Source of the DNA: Hymenopellis radicata
Lineage: Eukaryota > Basidiomycota > Agaricomycetes > Agaricales > Physalacriaceae
NCBI GenBank assembly: GCA_015501595.1
Contig: JADNRX010000173.1
Span: 1 to 64,000 of the forward strand
Length of the DNA: 64,000 nucleotides
Direction: 5' to 3'
A model generated the notes under the pieces. The model ran no database searches and had not been told where the DNA came from. It worked only from the letters and a program-made list of their open reading frames with translations. A program made the position numbers and the translations under genes. Every line of letters starts with the position of its first letter. Position 1 is the stretch's first letter. Shown here piece by piece: positions 34,872 to 46,039 of the stretch.

Positions 34872-36000
34872 TAGAGACCTCAACGAGTCCGACGCGAGTC
34901 AGACTCGCGACTCGTGACGTAAGTACTTACGAAAAAAGAAGTCCAGTTCAGACTCGCGTCGGACTCGACTCGCGATGACTCACGAGTCATCGCGAGTCCA
35001 CTCGCGAGTACTCACCATGAGTCCGAGTCATCTCGGATACTCACGAGTACTCGCGAGTCCATACGCCCCCAAGTATTCATGCGCAGCGACCATCCCCGGG
35101 CAATGGCACGGGGACAGTCAGCTGAGCATGAGGGTATGGTGAGGGTGATGGTGGAAGGATGGTGGTGAGGGTGATGGTGGAAGGATGGTGGTGGTGGTGG
35201 TGGAAGGATAGTGGTGGAGGATGGTGGTGGTGGTGGTCACTCCGAACGACTCATCGTCGCATCCATCTCGCATCATCCTCATCGCATCGCATCCCCCTCC
35301 TCATCGCATCATCATCATCATCATCATGTCGCCGTCGTCGTCCTCATCCATCGTCGGCGCCGCAATCCAGTAACTGGATCGTGTGCTGCCCGTTTGCGGG
35401 GCTTATGCGTCCTGGTCATCTCCATCGACGCCGACTCAAAGTCGAGCGCCGGTCGTGTCGACGCCGACTTGAAGTCGAGCACTGATAGTGTCGTTGCCGA
35501 CTTGAAGTCGAGCAACGGGTCGTGTTCCAGCTCTGCTACTGGCGCAGAGCCAGCAGCAGCGGGCCTGGCACAAAGCCGAGGCCAAAAACACACCCTACAG
35601 CTGGCTGACAATCGTCAGCGCAGCGGGAGCGACAATCGTCACTCCCCAGGTGGTCGTGGTGATGGTAAGAGATACAGAGATATCACCCGATCGCACGCTT
35701 ACGCGTCGCTTCGGGACTCGGCCCGAGTCGCCGGATCTGGCGAAATTGTTGCGTATAGCTCGTTTGAGCCACGCAAGGGTCCGTTTGAGTTGGTAAAATT
35801 TTGTAAATTAAGATAAAATACATACCTAAATATTTGCAAGTCATCGTGTGATGACTCGTGGTCTGCAGATGGATACTCAGACCCGCGACTGGACTCGCGA
35901 GTATGTGACTCGCGAGTCACGTGAGTGCGAACGCCGACGTGCCCGAAGCGAGTCGAGTCACCAGATGACTCGGTGACTCGGTGACTCGTTGAGGTCTCTA
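34872..36000. mobile_element. non-autonomous hAT-like transposon, 1129 bp
   Basis: The ends are an 18-bp perfect inverted repeat, TAGAGACCTCAACGAGTC at 34872-34889 and its complement at 35983-36000. The 8-bp target duplication CGAGGAAG lies at 34864-34871 and 36001-36008, the size typical of hAT elements. Both subterminal regions (34880-35060 and 35840-35990) are packed with GACTCG/CGAGTC words, the usual form of hAT transposase-binding sites. No transposase frame is present, so mobility would depend on an element elsewhere. The interior carries GGTGGT and CATCAT simple repeats (35150-35330) and three copies of a unit with GCCGACT..AAGTCGAGC (about 35428-35515). Confidence 0.9.
35150..35330 (+). 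repeat. GGTGGT / ATCATC microsatellite inside the hAT-like element
   Basis: A run of GATGGTGG-type units is followed by a TCATCATCATCAT run. It produces Gly/Trp- and His-rich open frames that I do not consider genes. Confidence 0.85.
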
Positions 36001-36315
36001 CGAGGAAGCACCTTCTCTTGCCGACACACACCCACCGGAAGATGCACTCGCCACTCATACAAACTTGACTGAGGGCGGTGCCAACCACACGTCAGCAATT
36101 TGACTTCTGACTCGATGCGTGCCTCCTGTACGTACCGATGACAACTTAGTTGATGCACCCTGACTCTTCGCAAGTTGCTTTATATTGGGCGTCCAACAAA
36201 GCATGGGTTCCTCATCATTCGGAGTGTCCCCGTTCATCATTCACTCGTTATCGATACCCATCGATCGTCGAGTGTGTACTTAGACCTCCGCCCTTTCCTC
36301 CTCCTTGCCCCCAAA

Positions 36316-38442
36316 ATGGCGGCCTACTTGCAGCAAATCCTTACAGGCCTCGCGCCTCTTCTCAACAACGGCACCTTTGGCGATGCCGTCAACGCGACGA
36401 TGACGCCGACTGTGTCTCCTGTGCCACTCTTCTTCCCCGCCGACCTGTCGTCGTTGATGACACTCTTGGCGTCGCTCTCGGCTTTAGGAGACTGGGTGAA
36501 GTTCATCGTTATTCAAAACTTGCCGTCTCTTCTCCAGCTCGTATAGCACTATCTTGGAGTCGTTCTATCTGCACGCGTCGTTTGACGAGGACAACTTGTG
36601 CTACGGTGAGTTATCCTCTCGTGTTATATAACACTGTACTCAGACTCGAATCATAGAATGGATGATGGGGTGGCTTTCAAAGCAGCCTTCCTGGGCTGAA
36701 GCGCGCAATGTCGCAATCACGACTCACTCCTACGGCGTCAATACCAATGGAAATTGGCAACGTGAGAATATGATCACTCACGCATGCCAGAATGCAAGCA
36801 GAATTAAGTTTCGAGCGATGTCCCTCTTCGGCAAGATACCGTGTCAAGACATTAGCGCCCGGGGAGAAACCGAGTCCCAGGAGTGGAGCATTGGGATATA
36901 GTCGCGAAAAATCCACAACCGAAGTTCTATAACAGCCTTCAGCGCCTATAAAGGAGTACTAACATGAGAGGACCCTCTTGAGGGTACATATATATCGTCG
37001 CGAAAGTTGACTTATCTTCCCTCCTTATCCACGACCTATTCTCTGTGGTATAAGAGGCGTTACATGACTATCACACGCACGGAGCGCGAAGGAACTGCAT
37101 GGGGTCGATGCAGTAAGACCCGTCATATCAGGTATGTATTATACACCTGTTCGCGATGTATGTGGGGTATTAACATTTCTTCTAGCATTCTTGCTCGGCG
37201 TCATTCTATCTTATTGGGACTATTCAAGAAGCTCGCAAGGCGTATATCGATGCCCAAGAGCACTCCGTGACTGTCTACGCTTCTGATAGGTTGGTGGTCA
37301 AATGAGATTGCTAAAGCTTTGAATCTAACGAAGGTGCATAGTTCTAACAACTGGCGAACGGTCTCTAATCGTGCGAAGCGCAGCTTGGATTCTATCATTC
37401 TTGACCTTGGAATGAAGGAGCTTCTGCTGGAGGACACACAGGACTTTTTGAAAAGCAAAGATTGGTACTGTGAGCGGGGCATTCCTTTCCGGCGCGGATA
37501 TCTTCTCGTGAGTTCACCCGCATTGAATGTCCGTCTATCACGGTACTCATAGTATTGCAGCACGGTGTTCCCGGCGCGGGCAAGACTTCCATCATCCACA
37601 GTCTGGCAGGCGAGCTCAATCTTGACATCTACATTATATCGCTTTCCCGCGCGGGTTTGGATGACTCTTCATTGGACGAACTCATCAACGAGCTTCTGGA
37701 ACGTTGCATCGCCCTTATGGAGGACATCGACACTGCGTTTACGCCCATTCTTAATAGGGATAAAGATGACCAGGATTCCGAGGATGGCAAGGAGAAGAAG
37801 AAATCTTCAAATCCTCCTCCTCCAGTGACGAGCAGGTATGTAGTCTGGTTTTTTGTCCGCTGACAAGTGTATCACAGGGTCAGTCTCAGCGGCTTGCTCA
37901 ACGCTCTGGACGGAATCGGTGCACAGGAAGGACGTATCCTCTTTGCTACAACCAACAAGTACACCTCGCTCTATGCTGCACTCTGTCGCCCTGGGAGCAT
38001 GGACATCCACGTCGAGTTTAAGCTCTCCAGCAAATACCAGACCCGGGAACTGTTCAAGCGCTTCTACATTCCAAAGAAGGTCGACATCAACGACGAGGAC
38101 CAGGACGACGAGCAGGATTCGGGTTATTGTTCCAAGACTGCATCAGAGGCGGGCGATTCGGCACCTTCATCTCCTGATTCCCCACTCTTCTCCCCCGCAT
38201 CATCCATCACATTCGTGGGTAGCCGTCACAGCAGTCAGGGACCCAAGATTTCAAGGCGCCAGGTCGAGAAGCTCGGTGACGCTTTTGCGGACGTGATTCC
38301 CCAGCGCGAGTTTTCGATGGCGAGCCTTCAAGGGTACTTGATGACTCATAAGCTGCGCCCCGTCGCAGCGGTCGACGGTGCCGCGGCGTGGGTCAAGAAG
38401 GAGATGACTGAACGGGCACAGAAGAGTTCAGGCAAGTCATGA
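36316..38442 (+). pseudogene. BCS1-like AAA ATPase gene, decayed
   Basis: Related to the mitochondrial inner-membrane chaperone BCS1, in the form expanded in agaricomycetes. ATG 36316 gives MAAYLQQILTGLAPLLNN and a hydrophobic segment. The frame is lost near 36510 (DWVKFIVI, then CRLFSSSYSTILES in another frame), is interrupted by foreign sequence at about 36750-36960, and shifts again near 37225. The AAA core is readable: HGVPGAGKTSIIHSLAGEL (Walker A), RCIALMEDID (Walker B), ATTNKYTSL. The second arginine-finger position reads CRPGSMD instead of the usual CRPGRMD, and the preceding Asp-Pro is Tyr-Ala. The tail REFSMASLQGYLMTHKLRP is well kept and ends at TGA 38442. Introns lie between the core exons. 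The lesions together make a non-functional copy likely. Confidence 0.75.
36750..36960 (-). pseudogene. antisense exon fragment of a YheT/EMB8-like alpha/beta hydrolase
   Basis: On the minus strand this part reads DFSRLYPNAPLLGLGFSPGA, then NVLTRYLAEEGHRSKLNSAC, and stops at a GTGAGT donor. It strongly resembles the nucleophile-elbow exon of fungal YheT-like hydrolases, where GFSLGAN is usual; here Leu is Pro. It lies backwards inside the BCS1-like gene, where no such sequence belongs, and no other exon of the hydrolase is nearby. Confidence 0.6.
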
Positions 38443-39200
38443 ATGGGGGGTGAATGTTGGAAGGATGCTTGTGCGCTTCTGTGTACTATTCCTGCCTGCC
38501 TGTGATGGTCATCAGGTAACGTTGACTCCCGCCGCTTGAGGTGGTGAGTAACGTCGACTACATGCGGTCAGTGGTGTTGCTGGCCGAGATGTTGATTGAG
38601 TATAGTATCTCTTCAGTATGATACCAGTATATATATACTTGAACAATACCAACAAATTGTATACCAAATTGGGAGCTTTGAAAGGAAGGGTAGAGTCTCG
38701 GTAACCTGTCATTTCTGTATATAACAGCGCTTCAAGCTTCAGGATGCGCAATGTAACAGATTCAAAAGCAATAGTGACTCCATGCAAACAACCTTTTCTG
38801 AATTCCGTGCTGCACGTACAAGCGTTTCTGCGCCACATGTGTCGCGATGATCGCGTAAGTCACGCTACTTCCTTCTTTGCTCTACACCACCATCACTCTT
38901 TGTCCATCCTCATCGGTGTCCGCCGTCCGTGGCCGACTGTCCTGTGTCGTCGGCCGCCCTGCGGCGTGGAGGTGGTGGCGCTGTTGGAACAAAGGTCCTC
39001 CCAGCGAGTAGTGGTAACACGGATAGATGCTGCCATCTCATAGAGAGCAGCCGCATGTAGCCAACGTGTATTCACCGACGCATGACCAAGTGTCCCGCCC
39101 GTGGCAAAGCTATCATTGGAAATGTCCTCAAAGAGTCGGAGGGCGTCGCAGCCAGAAGTATAGTCTACATAGCTAATGTTCCTACAGATCAACTGAACTG
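38443..39200. other. intergenic, nothing supported
   Basis: 3' flank of the BCS1-like gene. It contains an AT-rich stretch near 38,590-38,660 and short frames without recognisable domains. Confidence 0.45.
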
Positions 39201-39229
39201 AGATTCTGACCCAGTCTCACTCCCCACGC

Positions 39230-39790
39230 CCTCATCCTCCATCACCTGACTCTCCATCGTGCTGAAACCAAAACTCACTAGATCGTCCCATCCGTACACC
39301 CCACCACAACCTCCTCATGACTCGACTGCATCGACATCGGATTCTTTTCCGGCGTCGCCGACCCCTGGAGCTTGCTCAGCAGCATCCCAAACAGCCTCTT
39401 CACCATCTCGCCACCCACATTATCCGCGTGTGCCAACGCCTCCTACGCGCCGGTCACTAGCGTACATATGGTATCAATGTCCACGTCCGGAACACCGTCC
39501 TTGGGCATAATGAGCTCCAAATCCGCATCAATCCCGTCCAGCTCATCGTCCTCTTCCACCGGCTTCTCCTTGCTCCTCGTGAATCGACATGAAGATCTAC
39601 ACATACAATGGTTCACATCACAACCTAACTTGGACGCAAACGTAAATGCTTACCCGACGATTAGCACCCGGGCGCGAGCTGAATCGCGTCACAGTGACCA
39701 CCCTCTTCTTCCTCGGATTTACATCACCCGTAGCCACATCCGGCGTCTCCACCATTGCCACCAACTTTGGCGGAGCCGTCAAAATAGCTG
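39230..39790 (-). CDS. putative unrecognised gene or remnant, acidic C-terminus
   Basis: Two exon-like blocks on the minus strand look coding. One reads [20 protein letters not shown] (about 39655-39780) and ends in a GTAAGC donor. The other (about 39450-39590) reads [20 protein letters not shown] and then [20 protein letters not shown]. More coding-like text follows downstream with one stop between. I could not join the blocks in a single frame, and I recognise no domain. It may be a nuclear protein with a basic and an acidic region, or a decayed gene that also includes the Pro-rich sequence up to 40,170. Confidence 0.3.
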
Positions 39791-39799
39791 CTCAGCCAA

Positions 39800-40934
39800 A
39801 GTGAACAGGGAATAGTGGTGTGCTCACGCGTGTCGATGTAGTAGGACTAATCGATGTCGAAGGCGTCCGCGCGTGCGAGCGCGCGCTTATGCTTAGACGG
39901 TTCAGAGTTCTTCAAGGTGCTAGTCGCGTTCGGCAACAGCGACGGGCGACGAGAGGTTGACGGGAGGAGATTGTAGGATTCCTTGGCGGTGGGTTGCCAC
40001 TAAGGTGGGGCATCCGCGAAATGGTGGCAGGAGATAACAGAACAGCGCCGGGAGCAAGTATGGGGGATGGCAGGAATCGTCGCGCGCCAGGTAGTGCACT
40101 GTACGTATACATATCGTCAGTATCAGAAAGGAGAATTGGAGAATGAGCACATACCTTGGCAAATACAAAGTCTTGGAGTGCCTACAGGACTGCAGCCAGC
40201 CTCTTCAAGCGTCGATGTCGTCCCATGGATGTTGCTGCTCCGACCTGGAGGCTTACACAGCGAGTAGTGGTCGTTGTGAGGATGGGATCGTCCTCAGAAC
40301 ATTATTTCCAGCTGTTGGAAGCCTTTAAAAACGATTCAGGGTTCAAAAATTCAGAGCTGGATGACATGTTGAGGTGCCATGGTGGTAGGAAGGAGATGCC
40401 AATCGCGAGCGGTATCCGGCAAACGCCGAACGACGATGAATGTGCTCTGGTCGTCGTTCAAACAGCGGTCACGAATATTGGAACGTGGCCGTGGGTCGTG
40501 AAGGAGGGGCTATCGTGGTCGCTCCCGTATTTAGCGTAAACACATAAAAAAAGTCTAAAACAGCATACCTTCTGTAGTGAGTCTGCGACGTCGGCGAGTT
40601 GCTGGGCCCCAAGTCCAACCACAGCTCAAATGCCCTGAGGCAGGAAGGGAAGAAGGACGTAGAATAGACAGGTTTCAACAATACACATGCCACCAAGAGT
40701 GTACCGGAGGAGTGGAGATGAACTCCACCACGAGTCTCTTTGGCGAGGTCCCCGCACTCTGGTGGAATGCCCGCAGAATTGACCAACACCAAGAGGTGTC
40801 ATGGTGGTCAAGCGGTAAGGAGGAGAGCAGGACCCAGGTGCCTTTCAACGCGTTCACGTCAGTCACATGAGTGATGGAATCTCTTATTTAATTGATTTCC
40901 CATACATACAAAAATAACCACTTAATATATATAT
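39800..40934. other. unassigned stretch with short frames
   Basis: Frames at 40156-40539 (+), 40577-40870 (+) and 40469-40792 (-) have no secure family. The minus one begins VLVNSAGIPPECGDLAK, loosely like a short-chain dehydrogenase, but lacks a cofactor-binding glycine motif nearby. Confidence 0.35.
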
Positions 40935-41060
40935 ATGGCAACTGGTTTCCGAGGTCCTGACCTGCCGGGTGATGGGGCATCAGCGGCCATCAGCGTGATA
41001 CTCCCGTCAACCATATATCTGTACTGGATTTTTATAACATGGCTCCATGACGACTCGTAA
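40935..41060 (+). other. ATG-led 41-codon frame, first 81 bp repeated at 33418-33498
   Basis: It encodes MATGFRGPDLPGDGASAAIS, then a hydrophobic tail, and stops at TAA 41060. The first 81 bp recur in inverted orientation 7.4 kb away with one mismatch. It lies 150 bp upstream of the UbiA-like gene and could be a first exon, a short upstream peptide or a copied exon fragment. Confidence 0.5.
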
Positions 41061-41210
41061 ATCTTGCGATCCGAAATCAGTTCAGGCTGTTCTGCACGCG
41101 CTTGCCGGGGATGCCATTTCTGGAGTGGCGCAGTCGAAGGCTACGAGCCAAGGCTCTGCATATTTAATGTCTTTGACGTATAACGCGGAACATATCTTCC
41201 CCTAGTCCTT

Positions 41211-42183
41211 ATGGCTACGATTTGCCTTTCAGTGGCGTCTAGAGTGATCAAGCTACTTTTCCTTTTCACGAAATCTGACATTAAGACGACGTTAATCCCA
41301 GTAGTACGTCGGAGAATGCCTCTCATCCTATCTAAATCGTCGTCTCTGACCCGTCTTTTGCAGTCGTTCTTTGCGGCCGCATCCGTCCCGCTAAAAGACG
41401 TCTCTCGCCTCCTGGAAGCAGCATTCTGGATCTGGCTCCACCTCCTTCAGTTCGACGTATCGAACCAGATTGTCGGTCTTGAAGAGGACGTATGGAACAA
41501 GCCCGACAGACCACTTCCAGCGAAGCTAATCACATTGAAAAGCGCCATCCTCTTCCGATGGCTGCTTGTCCTTCCGTGTTTTGCGCTCTCGTATTGGTAC
41601 AGCACGTCCGTGTTGTCAGCGAGTATTGCCCTTGTAGCCCTCACCGTGATTTACAATGAGCTCGGTGCTCATTCTCATCATTGGCTCACTCGAAACGCCG
41701 TCAATGCGGCTGGTTTTGCATCCTTTGAGTGGGGCTCTACCCTTGTCGCTGGTAGGTTTTTGAGCTTGGGCAACGATCGATAAGTACTCACACTATTCAG
41801 GCGCAGATTCCGACTCGTTGACCGACATTAGTCTCCTGGCCATCTGCATTAGCTTCGGGATCTTTGCGACGACGATACAGACCCAGGACTTCAAGGACGT
41901 AGAAGGTGACAAGAGGAACAAGCGCAGGACGCTTCCTATTTTGTATCCCATAGCCTCCCGATACAGCGTTGTAATCTGTATCCTGGCGTGGACGCTCATG
42001 CTCTGCCGCGTATGGAACTTGGGGCTGCACTTTGGCCTCATCTTCCTTAGTCTAGGCCTTGTGGTTACCTTTCGATTCCTGACACTGCATACGCGCGCGG
42101 ACGATCAAGTCTCCTTCTACTGGTACAATGTGCGCTTTGAGGCCCTTTCAGTTCCACATATGTTCTCTAATGCTACCGCATAG
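41211..42183 (+). CDS. UbiA-superfamily prenyltransferase-like membrane protein
   Basis: Integral membrane protein of the UbiA fold, which couples prenyl diphosphates to an acceptor or cyclises them. From ATG 41211 the first exon carries FTKSDIKTTLIPV. An intron from GTACGT to TTTTGCAG (about 41302-41361) leads to FWIWLHLLQFDVSNQ, and a second intron precedes GADSDSLTDISLLAICISFG. The second aspartate motif, DFKDVEGDKR, is intact. The first, normally NxxxD-like, reads FDVSNQ and lacks the second acidic residue, as in a recognised agaricomycete subfamily. Several hydrophobic helices are visible, and it ends SFYWYNVRFEALSVPHM. Function may be in meroterpenoid or sesquiterpenoid synthesis; that is inference. 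It reads through in one frame apart from introns. Confidence 0.75.
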
Positions 42184-42854
42184 GTCTGGCTGTCGACCGC
42201 CCATTTTCTTCCTTTCATCTGGAGACTTCGAAGTGGATCAGTCGAAGTACTTTCGCGTTAATTACTACTTAGTTAGAGAGGAGAAAGTTCCTCCACTCTT
42301 ATGACGGTGTTCAAGCTCCTGTGTATGAAATAACCTTTGTAATAGACAATAAGATTAGACGATCGGAACATAGAGGGAGTAAGCGCTATGAATATCAGTC
42401 GTCGTCACAGCCTGAGAAGTTCTCAGCAAACAGATACAATTGCTAAGGAGAACTCCGAGTCGTGTTCGCGGGTTCTCGTGGAGTACTGAATAGCCGACGA
42501 ACGAAGTCCTGTGGAGCCTCACTGATTGCCCAGATGCCACGACATGACGAGATCTTAATGCCTGGCGGTAACTCGACGGGGGCTTCGATTCTGGTGACTC
42601 TTGAGAATGGATTGATTCAAGGGACTCGAACCCGAGGGACTGATTGATCCACTCCCTTGTTCCTCAATGACAGTCCAGAGCTCGGGTCTTCCGACTAGTT
42701 CCGATCTGAATGAACTTTTGTTTACCTGATACTGAAGATGATACACTGCACACAAACAACTATATATCAACTTCCGTATAAATTCAATAAATATCCTGAA
42801 ACGCGAAGAGCATACTGCCAAAAGTGAATCCTGATACGTAGTTTCTATTCCAAG
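42184..42854. other. intergenic between convergent genes
   Basis: 3' flanks of the UbiA-like (+) and DUF6534 (-) genes. A B-box-like word at about 42617-42631 does not form a tRNA. Nothing else is supported. Confidence 0.5.
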
Positions 42855-44349
42855 TTACTGTACAATCACTTCCTCGGAGACCTGGACTCCCCAGTAGGGT
42901 GGCTTCACATTCCCTTCGGAGTTTTGGGAGGAAGAGGTTGTCCCACGGCGGCTGGTCCCGATGTCCATGTGTTGAAGCTCGAGCTCTCGGCCGTTGGGCC
43001 TGCGGAACTTAATTGGAGCAAGAGTGGACAAGGAGGGGGTGGCCACGAAATCTGTAGTGCTGCGAAGAGTGCCCGAAGAAAGCTCGTCAGAACCTCTATG
43101 GTGCATGCTACGAGCATTGAGGGTCACAAGCAAGGCGTTCGAGTACCTGTAATGGATGGTCAGGAAAATTTGGCGCTCGAGCCCGGAGCGACCAACATCT
43201 TGCCCAATACGTATGCGCTGCAGGATTGTGAGATGAGAGGCAAGAATAGAGGCGATAGAACATACGGAGCTTCATGGAATTCTTTGTCACGCCAAGCCAC
43301 AAGTAGCACGAGTTCCGCACTGGCAATGAACGATGTGAGCAGGCCAGTCTGGATGGTCATGTAGATGAGTCTAGTCAACAATGTATTGGTACGATAGAAG
43401 TTGTCCTTTGCGCGCGCGGTAGAAAGCTGGCGACTATCAGAGGAGTATTTGAAATGAGAGAAACATAGGGCTCACAACGTAGAACATCGACGCCGTGATT
43501 ATCACATCGCAAAGCAGAGAGCCTCCTAGCCATACCTACGGGCTGGTTGGGCCGCATTCAAATCCGACTAAACAGTGCTGCTCACCACGCAGGTGGCGAA
43601 AATCTTGGGCAACCACCGTGACGACACATCATGTTCAGTCGAAAACTAGACATTATAAGCTCGTGGAGGAAAGAGACACAAATCAAATGCGAACCCGGAC
43701 ATCTACGACAATTGCAGCGATGGACTGAATCAGAGCAACCTAGAAGTTCGATCAATTACCGTACGAGCAACCAGTTAACTCGCAGGAATATCTACCACGA
43801 CGATAATGGTTCCCAGGGTCCATCCAAGCCGCGACTTCTTGGTGAGGACCCAGATACGCCTGCGAGTGTCGTTAGCGCGTATGCCACTTCCGCCATAAAA
43901 TGCCCGCTCACCACGCGTAGAAAATCTGGACAGTGGCTGCCACTAGTCGTATATTCAGCGATGACGCGAAGTGCGACGGAAGGGACTCACAGATGCCGTT
44001 TAAAATGGGAAGAGTAAGCCCTGACCATGGCCGATGAATCATGACGTTGAGGTCCCCCCAGTGTCCGACCAGCATGTAGTAGACGATATGCGTAAAAAAG
44101 ACACTTTGCACGGTATCCAAGATGAATACGCCATACACTATCGAGAGGTAAGCTCAGTCCTGGACCAATGGGAAGGGAGATTCCTGACCCAGGTATTGAA
44201 TCATGGGTCGGTCTCCTTGGCTACTATTGACATAGTACATAACTGCAAAGTGCGCATCGAACAACGTTGGCACAGGAAAGAACATCCGACTCACAGACTT
44301 GAACTGTTAAAGCTCCGAAGAGCCCCCAATTCAAGATGATACCGAGGAA
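42855..44349 (-). CDS. DUF6534-type seven-transmembrane protein
   Basis: A member of a family abundant in mushroom-forming fungi; role unknown. Minus-strand exons read in order: FLGIILNWGLFGALTVQV, YYVNSSQGDRPMIQYL, VYGVFILDTVQSVFFTHIVY with MLVGHWGDLN, VAATVQIFYAW, RIWVLTKKSRLGWTLG, SIAAIVVDVRVRI, GGSLLCDVIITASMFYV, LLTRLIYMTIQTGLLTS, and a hydrophilic tail from ALLVTLNARS to the stop at 42855. TM segments alternate with short loops in the family order. The first exon with the start codon is not identified; the feature begins at the first exon I can support. About eight introns are implied. No lesion is seen in the parts read. Confidence 0.75.
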
Positions 44350-46039
44350 CTAACCAGATAATGAGGTGACGCGGCGTCATTCCATTAACGGAGGACAGAC
44401 CTGAGGGAAGAGCCTACGCAGCATTCAGTCTTGGGATGAGCTCCAAGCAAAAGGACTTACACTGATAGTACGGAGGCTGAGGCCATGGATAAACGAGATA
44501 GTAACTTAGAATGTCACAATGTTCTTCCAGGTTAAATATGAGGGTGCAGAATGAATCGTCGTAAGATCCGTGATGTGCAATCCTCTCGTATCTGGAAGGC
44601 ATTCTGCAGAAGGCCGTGTACGAGTACATCATCTCGCAGAGTTATTTCTGTCGTTAGAACAAGCGCCGCAGATGGATTAGGAATGATGTGAACGTATGGA
44701 TATGGACACAAGAGGTCTTCGATCAGTCTCTCCATCTTACCTAAAATTTTACGCAACAATCTCATGGCTCGCAGTTCGCAACAAAAGGATATGCCAACTG
44801 TTAGAATCGCCACCATTGTCACTGTACGTCAGCAATTTGAACTGTTTGGCTACGATTGGCTACGGGATGTTTGGCGTATTAGCCAGGTCCGGAACACGGG
44901 CCGAGTACATAGGTGTTAATCCACTGTCAGCTTGGCCAGACGAGTGTGGGTTGGATTTCGCATGAGACGACGAGAATAAGGCCTCAAGTGGGCTGGATTT
45001 CGCATGAGACTGTTCGACACGTTCCTGACATCAATCTGGAGTCTCCGATGCTATACTATGATGTTACTGACCAAAAATTCGTTCGGCTCTTCGATACAGG
45101 CCTTGACGCGTTCCCGTGATAGGCGCCCGCGTAGAGCCATACATACGTGCGAACTTACCATTCAGAATTTGATTTTGTGCAATGTAGACTGTGCAGGCGG
45201 TTTCTGAGATCTCCACAAACAACGTCTCCTCACATACGGGAATCTCTTAGGTACTCATTCAATACGACTGAAGCAGTGTAGATGGCTTTCTGATGAGAAG
45301 CTGAAGAGGATGTGATGCGGCGCCTGGTTCAATGTCCGGGTGGTTTAACGTTCCGACGGCAGCCTGAGTAATGCATTGCTTGAAGTTCCAATCGACAGTA
45401 CATCTGTTAGTATCCAGGAGAGCTCCTACCCCAGTATCTTCCGACGGGAGCGCAGAAGTAAGAGAAGGATCACGCAATATCGAAGAACATCTGTAATACG
45501 AATCGGATAGGATGAAGCGCGATGGATGCACATCGATATCACAGAGGTCAAGTAGATCTCAACTTAAGTTAGCAGAGGTTTCGGCAGCCTTCCTAAATAG
45601 GTAATCGAACCTTTCCCTCGGCCGTCATGTTACTGCATCCTCCCAAGCTTCTCTTCATACCATCTCGGGAAGCACCGCATTGCATCTAATCAAATGTGTC
45701 AAGTAGGTCAACTTGGCTTCATCGTCTTCATGTTGTCTCGGTGTAGCGCCGCACACAAATTGGGATCTCACGTGTTGTGAGTACCCCTGTCCCGAGTGTC
45801 GCAGGATGGCTACCTCCGATCTGTCGCTTCGGTAACAGCATCGTGAGTAGGACGACAAGCACAAAATCTGAACCGAGATGGACTTCGTACGAGGTGTACC
45901 TGTCATGTGGAGGGACAAATCTGAAGTCGCCGATTCGTCTCAGTCTACCTTGGTTAGTCTGCAAAACATATATACTGCTACTGACGGTGACCTTAGATTT
46001 TTTCAAAGTGGCCTAAGTTCCCGTTTCCACCTCCCGGTC
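44350..46039. other. region with duplicated, decayed P450 leader and short frames
   Basis: 44,400-45,250 has no supported gene; a VGWISHET-coding sequence is repeated at about 44,945 and 44,990. From about 45,400 to 45,830 the sequence is a diverged copy of 47,900-48,420, the leader and start of the P450 gene, including ATGGCTACCTCC at about 45,806. After that ATG the similarity fades and the frame is broken. Confidence 0.5.

Noticed and set aside
35159..35816. Plus-strand frames of 108 and 201 codons
   Set aside because: They arise from GGT/CAT microsatellites inside the hAT-like element.
40469..40792. Minus-strand frame starting VLVNSAGIPPECGDLAK, dehydrogenase-like
   Set aside because: It lacks the glycine cofactor motif and the YxxxK site and has no supporting neighbouring exons.
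42600..42720. tRNA-like B-box word GGGTTCGAGTCCC on the minus strand
   Set aside because: Only three base pairs form in the T arm, and no A box or acceptor stem can be matched.
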